Shown in pieces: positions 51,577 through 59,580 of a stretch of 64,000 nt of DNA. Each line of letters opens with the position of its first letter. The first letter of the stretch is position 1. The notes beneath the pieces are model-generated. The model was given only the letters and a program-made list of their open reading frames with translations. It made no database searches and was not told where the DNA came from. The stretch covers positions 692,026 to 756,025 of the forward strand of contig NZ_RJSE01000003.1 in the NCBI RefSeq assembly GCF_003725695.1, given 5' to 3'. Source of the stretch: Nocardioides marmoriginsengisoli (lineage in GTDB: Bacteria > Actinomycetota > Actinomycetes > Propionibacteriales > Nocardioidaceae). The position numbers were made by a program, and so were the translations under genes.

Positions 51577-52353
51577 TCACTTGGGAGGCATCCGGATGCC
51601 GCCGTCGACGCGGATCGTCTCGGCGTTCATGTAGGAGTTGGTGATGCACTCGACGACCATGCTGGCCAGCTCGTCCGGGACGCCGAGACGCTTCGGGAAG
51701 AGCACGTTCTGGCCGAGGTTGGCCTTGAAGGCCTCCGACTCGGGGCCGACGCCGTAGATCGGGGTGTCGATCAGACCGGGGGCGACCGTGTTGAGCCGGA
51801 TGCCGGCAGCGGAGAGGTCGCGGGCGACCGGCAGGGTCATCCCGACGACGCCGCCCTTGGAGGCCGAGTACGACGCCTGGCCGATCTGGCCGTCGAACGC
51901 CGCGACGCTTGCCAGGTTGACGATCGCGCCGCGCTCGCCGGACTCGTTCGGCTCGTTCAGGCTCATCGCGGTGGCGGCGAGCCGGACGCAGTCGAAGGTG
52001 CCGATCAGGTTGATCGAGATGACCTTCTTGAAGGCGTCCAGGTTGTGCGCCGAGTCCGGGTTGCCGTCGCGCCCGATGGTGCGCTGGGCCCAGCCGATGC
52101 CGGCCGAGTTGACCACGGCGCGCAGCGGGGCGAGCTCGACGGCGGTGTTCACGGCCGTCTGGATCTGGTCGGTGTTGGTGACGTCGACGGTGACGAAGAC
52201 GCCGCCGATCTCCTTCGCGAGGGCCTCGCCGGCCTCCGCGTTCAGGTCGGCGATGACGACGACGGCTCCCTTGGCGGCGAGCTGACGAGCGGCGGCGGCC
52301 CCGATTCCGGAGGCCCCGCCGGTGACGATTGCACTGGCTCCATTGATGTCCAT
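51577..52353 (-). CDS. Short-chain dehydrogenase (3-hydroxyacyl-CoA dehydrogenase type II-like)
   Basis: NAD(P)-dependent enzyme of 258 residues. Rossmann loop TGGASGIGAAAA, NSAGIG, catalytic S in NLASVAAF and the YSASKGG pair. The sequence resembles HSD17B10/FadB2-type 3-hydroxyacyl-CoA dehydrogenases of beta-oxidation (MDINGASAIVTGGASGIG, DTPIYGVGPE). The ATG at 52353 has AGGA eight bases upstream; an ATG nine bases earlier is possible. Confidence 0.92.
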   Translation of the reverse strand: MDINGASAIVTGGASGIGAAAARQLAAKGAVVVIADLNAEAGEALAKEIGGVFVTVDVTNTDQIQTAVNTAVELAPLRAVVNSAGIGWAQRTIGRDGNPDSAHNLDAFKKVISINLIGTFDCVRLAATAMSLNEPNESGERGAIVNLASVAAFDGQIGQASYSASKGGVVGMTLPVARDLSAAGIRLNTVAPGLIDTPIYGVGPESEAFKANLGQNVLFPKRLGVPDELASMVVECITNSYMNAETIRVDGGIRMPPK

Positions 52354-52386
52354 GCCCGGCATCCTAGGACCCGGCCCGGCGCGGGG

Positions 52387-53037
52387 TCAGGAAGGGACCG
52401 ACACCTGGGCGGTCGAGGGCGGGAAGCAGTCCCGGAACACGGCCCGGGCGGCTCGGGAGCCCTCCACGTCGAGGGTCGCGTCGAGCTCGCCGCCGCGGTT
52501 GATCGCGAAGAGCCCGGCGGCCGTCCCGGAGAACGTCAGGTCGGGAGCGGCCGTGGTGTCGGCGCGGACCAGCTTGCCGGCGCGGACCTCGACCCAGTGC
52601 TCCTCGCCGTCGAGCAGGAAGCGGACCCGCAGGTCCTTGCCGGCGGCGCCGACCGGGTCGAAGAGCGCGGCGGCGCCGCCGAAGACCGCCATCCGCGGCG
52701 GGATGGTGCCCTCCGCCGGCTCCCGGAGGTACGGCATCCCGAACTGGGCCAGGGCGCGGAGCACCGGACGGATCCGGGTGCCGTCGCGAGTCAGCCGGTA
52801 GACGGTGCGGGCGGCCGGGGCGGGCAACTCGTGCTGCTCCACCAGACCCGCCGCCTCGAGATCGCGCAGCCGGTCGGTGAGCAGGTTGGAGGCGATCCCC
52901 GGGAGGGCGCCGCGCAGGTCGGTGAAGCGCTGCTCACCGAAGGAGAGCTCGCGGAGGACGAGCAGGGTCCAGCGGTCGCCGACGCGGTCGAGCGCGGTGG
53001 CGATGGTGCAGGGCTGGTCGTAGCTCTTGGACGGCAC
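52387..53037 (-). CDS. HxlR-family regulator with SCP2-like C-terminal domain
   Basis: Protein of 216 residues from GTG. The HxlR helix-turn-helix starts CTIATALDRVGDRWTLLVLRELSFGEQRFTDLRGALPGI, with the cysteine typical of the family. The C-terminal half (about 115-215) resembles an SCP2 sterol-carrier fold (FLLDGEEHWVEVRAGKLVRAD, DLTFSGTAAGLFAINRG). It is divergent from a DHA2 efflux gene and likely represses it. Confidence 0.9.
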   Translation of the reverse strand: MPSKSYDQPCTIATALDRVGDRWTLLVLRELSFGEQRFTDLRGALPGIASNLLTDRLRDLEAAGLVEQHELPAPAARTVYRLTRDGTRIRPVLRALAQFGMPYLREPAEGTIPPRMAVFGGAAALFDPVGAAGKDLRVRFLLDGEEHWVEVRAGKLVRADTTAAPDLTFSGTAAGLFAINRGGELDATLDVEGSRAARAVFRDCFPPSTAQVSVPS

Positions 53038-53067
53038 GCGCCCAGGATAGGACGGTTTACTTTCTTT

Positions 53068-53106
53068 ATCAATTGGTTGATTTTTTAAAGCGACATCGAC
53101 TAGGGT
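53068..53106 (+). promoter_or_regulatory. HxlR operator and leaderless promoter of the DHA2 pump
   Basis: ATCAA-TTGG-TTGAT palindrome at 53068-53081 overlaps a -35 TTGATT (53077-53082). An 18-base spacer leads to -10 TAGGGT (53101-53106), and the ATG follows seven bases later at 53114. A repressor on the palindrome would block the pump gene. Confidence 0.6.
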
Positions 53107-53113
53107 CACGTCC

Positions 53114-54577
53114 ATGACCTCCACCGTCCCCTCGGCCACCCCGGCGTCCGCCGCGGATCCCGCCGTACCCGACCGGACCGTGAGCCCCTGGGCCGTGCTC
53201 GGGGTCGCGAGCATCGCCGCGTTCATGGTCTTCCTCGACACCCAGGTCCTCTTCGTCGCCTTCGAGGACATCCGCGCCAGCTTCCCCGACGTCTCCTTCG
53301 CGACGATGTCGTGGACGCTCTCCGCGTACACGATCGCGCTGGCGGCGGCACTGGTCCCGGCCGGGCGGCTCGCCGACCGGTTCGGCCGCCGACGTACCTT
53401 CCTGATCGGACTGGTCGCCTTCACGATCGCGTCGGCGCTCTGCGCGGTCGCCGCCTCCCCCGGCCTGCTCGTCGGCTTCCGGGTCCTCCAGGCGCTCGGT
53501 GCCGCGGCGCTGGTCCCGGCCTCGCTGGCGATCGTGCTCTCGGTCTTCCCGCGCGAGAAGGTCCCGGCCGCGGTGGCGATCTGGGGCGCTATCGCCGCGC
53601 TCGCCGCGGCCGTCGGCCCGACGGCGGGCGCCCTGCTCGTCGACGCCTGGGGATGGCAGGCGGTCTTCCTGATCAACCTCCCGATCGGCGCGGTCGCCCT
53701 CGTGCTGGCCCGGCGCACGATGCCGGAGTCCCGCGAGGCGCAGACGACCCGGTTCCCCGACCCGATCGGCATCCTGCTGCTCGCCGGTGCGCTGAGCCTG
53801 CTCGCGCTCGGCATCGTGCAGAGCGACCAGTGGCACTGGCTCTCGGCACGCACGATCGGCGCCCTGGTCGCCGGCCTGGTCGTGCTGACCGTCTTCGTGG
53901 TCCGCACCCTCGGCCACCCGCACCCGGCGCTCGACCTCAGCCTGTTCGGGGCCGCGTCGTTCCGCTGGGCCAACATCGCGACGGCCGCCTTCACCATCGG
54001 CTTCACCGCGATGTTCTTCGCCCAGGTCCTCTTCCTCACCAACGTCTGGGGCTACAGCATCGTGAGGACCGGCCTGGTGATGATGCCCGGCCCGGTCGTC
54101 GTGATCGTGCTCGCGCCGCTCTTCGGCCGGCTCGCCGGCAGGATCGGCCAGCGCGCCATCCTCGTCCCCGGCGGACTGATCTACGCGGCCAGCGGACTGT
54201 GGCTGATCGCGGCGATGACCACCGAGCCGCACTGGGTCGAGCACCTGCTGCCCGGCGCCCTGCTCGGCGGCCTCGGCGTCGCGATGGTGATCCCGCACTT
54301 GACCAGCGCCGCGGTCCAGGGGCTGCCCGCCGATGCCTTCGGTGCCGGGTCGGCGGTCAACCAGGCGATCCGCCAGTTCGGCGCGACCTTCGGGGTAGCC
54401 CTGACCGTGGCGCTTCTCGGCACGGTGACGCCGCTCAACGCCCTCGACCACTTCCAGCGGGTCTGGTGGATGCTCGCGCTCTGCGGCGTCCTCACCTCGC
54501 TGGCTGCCCTGGCCCTGCCCCGACCGGCCCGGGCCACCGCACCGTCCACGACCGCAGAGATCGGAGACCCGGCATGA
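53114..54577 (+). CDS. MFS drug transporter, DHA2 (14-helix) type
   Basis: Efflux protein of 487 residues, the length and helix number of EmrB/QacA proteins. Motifs: VFLDTQVLFVAFEDI in helix 1, motif A GRLADRFGRRRTFLIG, and motif C-like LGAAALVPASLAIVLSVFP. It is opposite the HxlR gene, which probably controls it, and is coupled to the thioesterase gene by ATGA. Confidence 0.92.
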   Translation: MTSTVPSATPASAADPAVPDRTVSPWAVLGVASIAAFMVFLDTQVLFVAFEDIRASFPDVSFATMSWTLSAYTIALAAALVPAGRLADRFGRRRTFLIGLVAFTIASALCAVAASPGLLVGFRVLQALGAAALVPASLAIVLSVFPREKVPAAVAIWGAIAALAAAVGPTAGALLVDAWGWQAVFLINLPIGAVALVLARRTMPESREAQTTRFPDPIGILLLAGALSLLALGIVQSDQWHWLSARTIGALVAGLVVLTVFVVRTLGHPHPALDLSLFGAASFRWANIATAAFTIGFTAMFFAQVLFLTNVWGYSIVRTGLVMMPGPVVVIVLAPLFGRLAGRIGQRAILVPGGLIYAASGLWLIAAMTTEPHWVEHLLPGALLGGLGVAMVIPHLTSAAVQGLPADAFGAGSAVNQAIRQFGATFGVALTVALLGTVTPLNALDHFQRVWWMLALCGVLTSLAALALPRPARATAPSTTAEIGDPA

Positions 54578-55041
54578 CCCTCGACAGCGCGCCCCTCACC
54601 CTCGACGACATCGTCGCGATGACCGGACTGGAGCTGATGCGCGCCGTCGGCCGCGGGGACGTACCGCCACCGGGGATCGCGGTCACCCTCGGGATGATGC
54701 CGGTCGAGATCGACGACGGCGTCTGCACCTTCGAGCTCTCCCCCGACGAGCGGATGACCAACCCGCTCGGGACCATCCACGGCGGCATCGCGGCGACGAT
54801 CCTGGACTCCTGCATGGGCTGCGCGGTGCACACCACCCTGCCGGCCGGCGTCGGCTACACGACCGCCCAGCTCAACGTGCACTACCTGCGCGCGATGATG
54901 CCCGGGATGGGGCCGGTGCGCGCGACCGGAACGGTGCTGCACCGCGGACGCACCCAGTCGACCGCGGAGGGCCGGCTCTACGCGGCGGACGGCAAGCTGA
55001 TCGCGCACGCGACCACGACCTGCCTGATCCTGGGGGCCTGA
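54574..55041 (+). CDS. PaaI-family acyl-CoA thioesterase (hotdog fold)
   Basis: Protein of 155 residues. The hotdog signature is MTNPLGTIHGGIAATILDSCMGCAVHTTLP, with the HGG/D pair of PaaI-like thioesterases, then TTAQLNVHYLRAM and GRTQSTAEGRLYAADGKLIAHATTT. The ATG overlaps the MFS stop. It probably hydrolyses an aromatic or short acyl-CoA. A link to the pump is not obvious. Confidence 0.9.
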   Translation: MTLDSAPLTLDDIVAMTGLELMRAVGRGDVPPPGIAVTLGMMPVEIDDGVCTFELSPDERMTNPLGTIHGGIAATILDSCMGCAVHTTLPAGVGYTTAQLNVHYLRAMMPGMGPVRATGTVLHRGRTQSTAEGRLYAADGKLIAHATTTCLILGA

Positions 55042-55049
55042 CCCGCGGC

Positions 55050-55877
55050 TCAGAGGTCGGTGACGCCCTCCGCGACCAGGACCGCCGGGCCGGTCATCAG
55101 GATCCGGTCGTCCGGGGTCCAGACGATCTCCAGCGTCCCGCCCGGGACGTCCACGGTGTACGACGTCCCGCGCTCGGCCCCGTCGGCGAGTGCCGCGGCG
55201 ACCATCACCGCACAGGCGCCGGTGCCGCAGGACCGGGTCTCCCCCGAGCCGCGCTCGTGCACCCGGAGCGCGACGTGCTGCTCCCCGCGCCGTACGACGA
55301 ACTCGATGTTCGCCCCGTCGGGGAAGGCGACCCGGTCGTACTCGGGTTCGGTCCGCAAGTCGCCCGCGTCGGCGAGGTCGTCCACGAAGGCGACCGCGTG
55401 CGGGTTGCCCATGCTGATCCGGGTCGCCGCCCAGGAGCGGTCGCCGACGGTCACCTTGGTCTCGCCGGCCACCTCGGGGGCGCCCATGTCCACGGTGATC
55501 CGATCACCGTCGAAGGTCAGCGTCCGGATCCCGGCCCGGGTCGCCACCAGGAGCGGCTCGCGCGGATCGACGTCGGCGTGGGTCGCCAGGTACAGCCCGA
55601 GCACCCGGATGCCGTTGCCGCACATCTCCGAGAGCGAGCCGTCGCTGTTGCGGTAGTCCATGAACCAGCGCGCCTGGCCGCGCGCAGCGACCGCCGCGGG
55701 GTCCTCGGTGGCGTCGGTGCGCACCACCCGGATCACGCCGTCGGCGCCGATCCCGGCCCGGCGGTCGCAGAGCCGGGCCACCTGCTCGGCGGTGAGCTCG
55801 TGACGGCCGTTGGCATCGGGGATCAGCACGAAATCGTTCTCGGTGCCGTGTCCCTTGACGAAGGAGTAATCCACCAC
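55050..55877 (-). CDS. dapF: Diaminopimelate epimerase
   Basis: Enzyme of 275 residues that converts LL- to meso-diaminopimelate for lysine and peptidoglycan. The two active-site cysteines are in SEMCGNGIRVLG and TRSCGTGACAVMVA. The N-terminal FVKGHGTENDFVLIPD is normal. It ends eight bases after the thioesterase, convergent. Confidence 0.97.
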   Translation of the reverse strand: MVDYSFVKGHGTENDFVLIPDANGRHELTAEQVARLCDRRAGIGADGVIRVVRTDATEDPAAVAARGQARWFMDYRNSDGSLSEMCGNGIRVLGLYLATHADVDPREPLLVATRAGIRTLTFDGDRITVDMGAPEVAGETKVTVGDRSWAATRISMGNPHAVAFVDDLADAGDLRTEPEYDRVAFPDGANIEFVVRRGEQHVALRVHERGSGETRSCGTGACAVMVAAALADGAERGTSYTVDVPGGTLEIVWTPDDRILMTGPAVLVAEGVTDL

Positions 55878-55920
55878 CCCAGTCTAGGGCTGCGCGACCG
55901 CAGGCTCCCGGGCCGGCGGC

Positions 55921-57300
55921 CTAGTCCCCCGACTCGCGGCCGCTCAGCAGCTCCACCAAGGTCGGCAGCGCCGCGGTGAGCTCGGTGCGGGAGCACGCGG
56001 TGTACCCCAGCACGAGGCCGTACCAGCGAGGACGACCGGCGTGGTGGCGAGCCAGGCCGTCGAGTCGGATGCCGAGGCTCTCGGCCCGGCGTACGGCCTC
56101 GTCCTCGGCCCGGCCGGAGCGCAACGGCACCACCACGTGGGCACCGGCGTCGTCGCCCCGGACAGCGATCCCGGCCGACCCCAGCACGTCGACGATCAGC
56201 GCACGCCGCTCCGACAGCTCCCGTCGCAGCCGCCGCAGGTGCCGGCCCAGGTCCCCGTGCCGGGCCAGCTCGACCAGCAGCCGCTGCCCGGCGACCGACG
56301 GCCCCGTCGCGGTCCGGACCCGGAGGGCGCGGACCGCCTCGGTCACCGCCGGCGATCCGACCATCCAGCCGGTGCCGAGGGTCGGGGTGAGGATCTTGCT
56401 GGTGGTCCCCAGGTGCACCACCACGTCCGGCGCCAGTGCGGCGAGCAGCGGCAGCGGCGCGACGTCGTACCGGAGCTCGCCGTCGTAGTCGTCCTCGATC
56501 ACCAGCCAGCCCTCGCGCCGGGCGCGCTCGACCAGCTCGACCCGTCGGCCGGCCGGCAACCGCCCGCCCAACGGGTACTGGTGCGCGGGCGAGCAGAACA
56601 CCGCGCGGACCGAGGCGGGGATCTCGGCCACCCGGAGACCGTCGACGTCCACCGGCGCCCGGACGACGTTCATCCCCGCAGCCTTGAGCACCTGGACCGC
56701 GCGCTGGTAGCCGGGTTCCTCGACCGCGACCGTGGCGCCCCGGTCGAGGACCGCGGCGGCGAGCTCCAGGACTGCCGAGGTGGTGCCGCCGGTGGCGAGC
56801 ACCCCGTCGGCCTCGACGAGCAGCCCGCGGTGCCGCACCAGGTGCTCGGCCACGACCTCCCGGTACGCCGGCAGACCGGCGCGTTCCGGACGCGGCAGCG
56901 GGTCGGCGTCGGCCGCGGCCCGCCAGGCCCGACGCCACGCCGCCCGGTCGATCCCCGCGGCCCAGGGTGCCCCGGAGGTCAGATCGATCAGCGGCCGGGC
57001 GGCAGCGTCCGCCCGCGAGCGTCGCGGCTTCCCGGGCCGAGTTCCCGGCGGAGCCGTGGTGACGAACGTGCCGGAGCCGCGCCGGCCCGCGATCCAGCCC
57101 TCGGCGTGCAGCTGCTCGTACGCCGCCGCGGTCACCGTCCTGCTCACCCCGAGCTGCACCGCGAGCGCCCTGGTGGACGGCAGCTGGTCGCCGCTGCGCA
57201 GCTGGCCGTTCGCCGCCGCGGCACGCAGGGCGTCGGCGAGCTGGACGGCGAGGGGGACGTCTCGATCGCGGTCCAGCTCGACCGGTGGCACGGTGAACAC
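55921..57300 (-). CDS. MocR/PdxR-type regulator (GntR HTH plus aminotransferase domain)
   Basis: Protein of 459 residues. The GntR winged helix (about 10-75) has VQLADALRAAAANGQLRSGDQLPSTRALAVQLGVSRTV. The class I aminotransferase-like domain has GTTSAVLELAAAVLDRG, the EDDYDGELRYD block and the PLP lysine in LGTTSKILTPTLG. Such proteins sense PLP and often activate pdxST. Here it faces a pyridoxamine-oxidase-fold gene, a common MocR partner. Confidence 0.92.
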   Translation of the reverse strand: MFTVPPVELDRDRDVPLAVQLADALRAAAANGQLRSGDQLPSTRALAVQLGVSRTVTAAAYEQLHAEGWIAGRRGSGTFVTTAPPGTRPGKPRRSRADAAARPLIDLTSGAPWAAGIDRAAWRRAWRAAADADPLPRPERAGLPAYREVVAEHLVRHRGLLVEADGVLATGGTTSAVLELAAAVLDRGATVAVEEPGYQRAVQVLKAAGMNVVRAPVDVDGLRVAEIPASVRAVFCSPAHQYPLGGRLPAGRRVELVERARREGWLVIEDDYDGELRYDVAPLPLLAALAPDVVVHLGTTSKILTPTLGTGWMVGSPAVTEAVRALRVRTATGPSVAGQRLLVELARHGDLGRHLRRLRRELSERRALIVDVLGSAGIAVRGDDAGAHVVVPLRSGRAEDEAVRRAESLGIRLDGLARHHAGRPRWYGLVLGYTACSRTELTAALPTLVELLSGRESGD

Positions 57301-57301
57301 A

Positions 57302-57348
57302 AGTGGCCTCTCAATCTTCTATGCTTTTGGCCCTTCTAGGATGCCACT
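57302..57348. promoter_or_regulatory. Possible MocR operator
   Basis: AGTGGC (57302-57307) and GCCACT (57343-57348) are inverted 35 bases apart in the short AT-richer space between the divergent MocR and PNPOx-like genes. MocR proteins bind separated repeats, so this is a candidate only. Confidence 0.3.
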
Positions 57349-57368
57349 GGCTGCCCGATGCTGGAAGC

Positions 57369-58049
57369 GTGAACCGAGCCACCCTCTCCCCCACCCCGCG
57401 CAGCACGATCCGACGCGGCAAGAAACGAGCCGTCAACGAGCGCGAGGCGCTGGACGCCGTCCTGGATGCCGGCCTGATCTGCCACCTGTCGGTCGTCGTG
57501 GACGGCGCGCCGCTGGTGCTGCCGACCGGCTACGGCCGCGACGGCAACACCTTGTACCTGCACGGGTCCTCCGGTGCGCGCAGCCTCAGCGCCGCCGGCA
57601 CCAGCGAGATCTGCGTCGCCGTCACCCACCTGGACGGGGTCGTCTACGCGCGCTCGGTCTTCCACCACTCGGTCAACTACCGGTGCGCCGTCGTGCACGG
57701 CCAGGCCCGTGTGCTCACCGACGACGCGGACAAGCTGCACGGGTTGCGGGTGCTCACCGAGCACCTCGCGCCGGGGTCGTGGGCGCACACCCGGGAGCCG
57801 AACCGCAAGGAGCTGGCCCAGACGACCGTACTCGCGCTCGACCTCACCGAGGCGTCGGTGAAGATCCGCACCGGCCCGCCCGTCGACGACGAGGACGACG
57901 TCGATGCCGGGGCCGCCTGGGCCGGGGTCCTGCCGATCACCCAGACCTGGGGAATGCCGGTCCCGAGCCCGGACCTCGCCGACGGCTGGGACGTCCCCGG
58001 CCACGTGACCGAGCGGCACCTCGGCCGATCGGACGAGCTCAGCGCTTGA
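57369..58049 (+). CDS. Pyridoxamine 5'-phosphate oxidase-family protein
   Basis: Protein of 226 residues from GTG with a GGAAG-like site nearby. The split-barrel flavin-binding fold is suggested by AGLICHLSVVVDGAPLVLPTGYGRDGNTLYLHGSSGARSL and RSVFHHSVNYRCAVVHGQARVL. It resembles NimA/PNPOx-like proteins (flavin or heme binders) more than true PdxH. It is divergent from the MocR gene, its probable regulator, and overlaps the next gene by 11 bases tail to tail. Confidence 0.88.
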   Translation: MNRATLSPTPRSTIRRGKKRAVNEREALDAVLDAGLICHLSVVVDGAPLVLPTGYGRDGNTLYLHGSSGARSLSAAGTSEICVAVTHLDGVVYARSVFHHSVNYRCAVVHGQARVLTDDADKLHGLRVLTEHLAPGSWAHTREPNRKELAQTTVLALDLTEASVKIRTGPPVDDEDDVDAGAAWAGVLPITQTWGMPVPSPDLADGWDVPGHVTERHLGRSDELSA

Positions 58050-58563
58050 CCCGGAGCCTCCGGCAGGCGAACTCCCCGTTCTGGTCCAGGGCGATCTGCT
58101 CGAGCTCGATCCGCCGCGGCAGCATCGGCGCTCCGGATCCGAGGGTCAGCGGCGCGTACTGGATCCAGACCTCGTCGAGCAGACCGTGGTCGTGGAACTG
58201 GCCGGCCAGCTCACCGCCGCCGACGATCCAGACGTTCTTGCCGCCGGCAGCCTCGACCATCGCGACGTGCACCTCGGGAACGGGGTCGGTCGTGAAGCGG
58301 ACGTCGCCCGGTGGCGGGTCGAACGTGCGGTGCGTGAACACCCAGGTCGGCATCTCGTAGAACCACTCGTCGGGATGGTGGGTGCGCAGCCACTGGTAGG
58401 TGGTCGCTCCCATCGCGAGGGCGCCGACCTCCGCGATGAAGGCGTCGTACCCCTGCGGGCCGGCGCTGTCGACGTCACGGGTGATCAGCCAGGCGAGTCC
58501 GTCCTCGGGCTCGGCCGCGATGAACCCGTCAAGGCTGGAGGCGGTGAAGTACTGAGTCAGCAT
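58039..58563 (-). CDS. Dihydrofolate reductase/RibD C-terminal-family protein
   Basis: Protein of 174 residues. The NADPH-binding DHFR-like fold shows MLTQYFTASSLDGFIAAEPEDGLAWL, MGATTYQWLR and KNVWIVGGGELAGQFHDHGLLDEVWIQYAPLTLGSGAPMLP, the RibD_C pattern. Substrate unknown. It lies 12 bases downstream of miaA on the same strand in reading order. Confidence 0.9.
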   Translation of the reverse strand: MLTQYFTASSLDGFIAAEPEDGLAWLITRDVDSAGPQGYDAFIAEVGALAMGATTYQWLRTHHPDEWFYEMPTWVFTHRTFDPPPGDVRFTTDPVPEVHVAMVEAAGGKNVWIVGGGELAGQFHDHGLLDEVWIQYAPLTLGSGAPMLPRRIELEQIALDQNGEFACRRLRVKR

Positions 58564-58575
58564 GCGACGAGGTTG

Positions 58576-59487
58576 TCATCGAGCACCGACACTCTCGACG
58601 GCCTTGTCGATCCGGTCCGGGTCGTCGTACGCGACCCAGGAGATCCGGCCGTCCTTGCGGAACCAGCCGTCCTGGCGCCGGGCGAACCGTCGGGTGCCGG
58701 CGGCGATCTGCTCCCGCGCCCGGCTCTCGGAGATCTCACCGTCGAGGAAGGCGAGCACCTGCGGGTACCCGATGGCGCGCGAGGCGGTCACCCCCTCGCG
58801 CAGTCCGCGGGCGGCCAGGGACCGGACCTCCTCGACCAGGCCGTCGGCCCACATCGCGTCGACGCGTTCGGTAATCCGGGCGTCCAGGGTCGGTCGGTCG
58901 ATGTCGACCCCGATCTGGACCGTGCTCGGGTCGGCGTACGTCGGCGCCGGGAGGGTGCCGGACCAGGGCTTCCCGGTGACCGCGATCGCCTCGAGGGCTC
59001 GGACCAGTCGCCGACCGTTCAGCGGGTTCATCACCGCCGCAGCCTCCGGGGCGAGCTCGCCGAGCAGGCGGTGGAGCGCCTCGGGTCCCTCGGCCTCGAG
59101 GCGGGCCTCGTAGCCCGCCCGGATCTCGGGATCGGTCGGCGGGAACTCGAAGACGTCCACGACCGACCGGGTGTACAGCGCCGATCCCCCCACCAGCACC
59201 GGCACGACGCCGCGCGCCCTGCAGTCCGCGATGACGGCCTTGGCCAGCTCCTGGAACCAGGAGACGGTGGTCGGCTGGGTGATCTCCACCAGATCGAGCA
59301 GGTGGTGCGGGATGCCCCGTCGCTCGGCGACCGGCAGCTTCGCCGTACCGATGTCCATGCCTCGGTAGACCTGGAACGCGTCGGTGTTCACGATCTCCCC
59401 GCCGAGGCGTTCGGCGAGATCCAGCGCGAGGCTGCTCTTCCCGGCCGCGGTCGCGCCGACCACGGCGACGATCGGGACGGGAGGCAT
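58576..59487 (-). CDS. miaA: tRNA dimethylallyltransferase
   Basis: Enzyme of 303 residues that adds an isopentenyl group to A37 of tRNAs reading UNN codons, the step before MiaB. Walker loop GATAAGKSSLA, DAFQVYRGMDIGTAK, HHLLDLVE and VGGSALYTRSVVD are diagnostic. miaB lies 3.3 kb away on the same strand, a common actinobacterial grouping. Confidence 0.97.
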   Translation of the reverse strand: MPPVPIVAVVGATAAGKSSLALDLAERLGGEIVNTDAFQVYRGMDIGTAKLPVAERRGIPHHLLDLVEITQPTTVSWFQELAKAVIADCRARGVVPVLVGGSALYTRSVVDVFEFPPTDPEIRAGYEARLEAEGPEALHRLLGELAPEAAAVMNPLNGRRLVRALEAIAVTGKPWSGTLPAPTYADPSTVQIGVDIDRPTLDARITERVDAMWADGLVEEVRSLAARGLREGVTASRAIGYPQVLAFLDGEISESRAREQIAAGTRRFARRQDGWFRKDGRISWVAYDDPDRIDKAVESVGAR

Positions 59488-59580
59488 GGGAGCAGTGTGC
59501 CAAGAACCGGTGGTGCTGGCCGAACCCGGTGGGCGCTGTTAGTTTCTGCGATACCTCCCAGTTCTGGAATCGAGTTCGCC

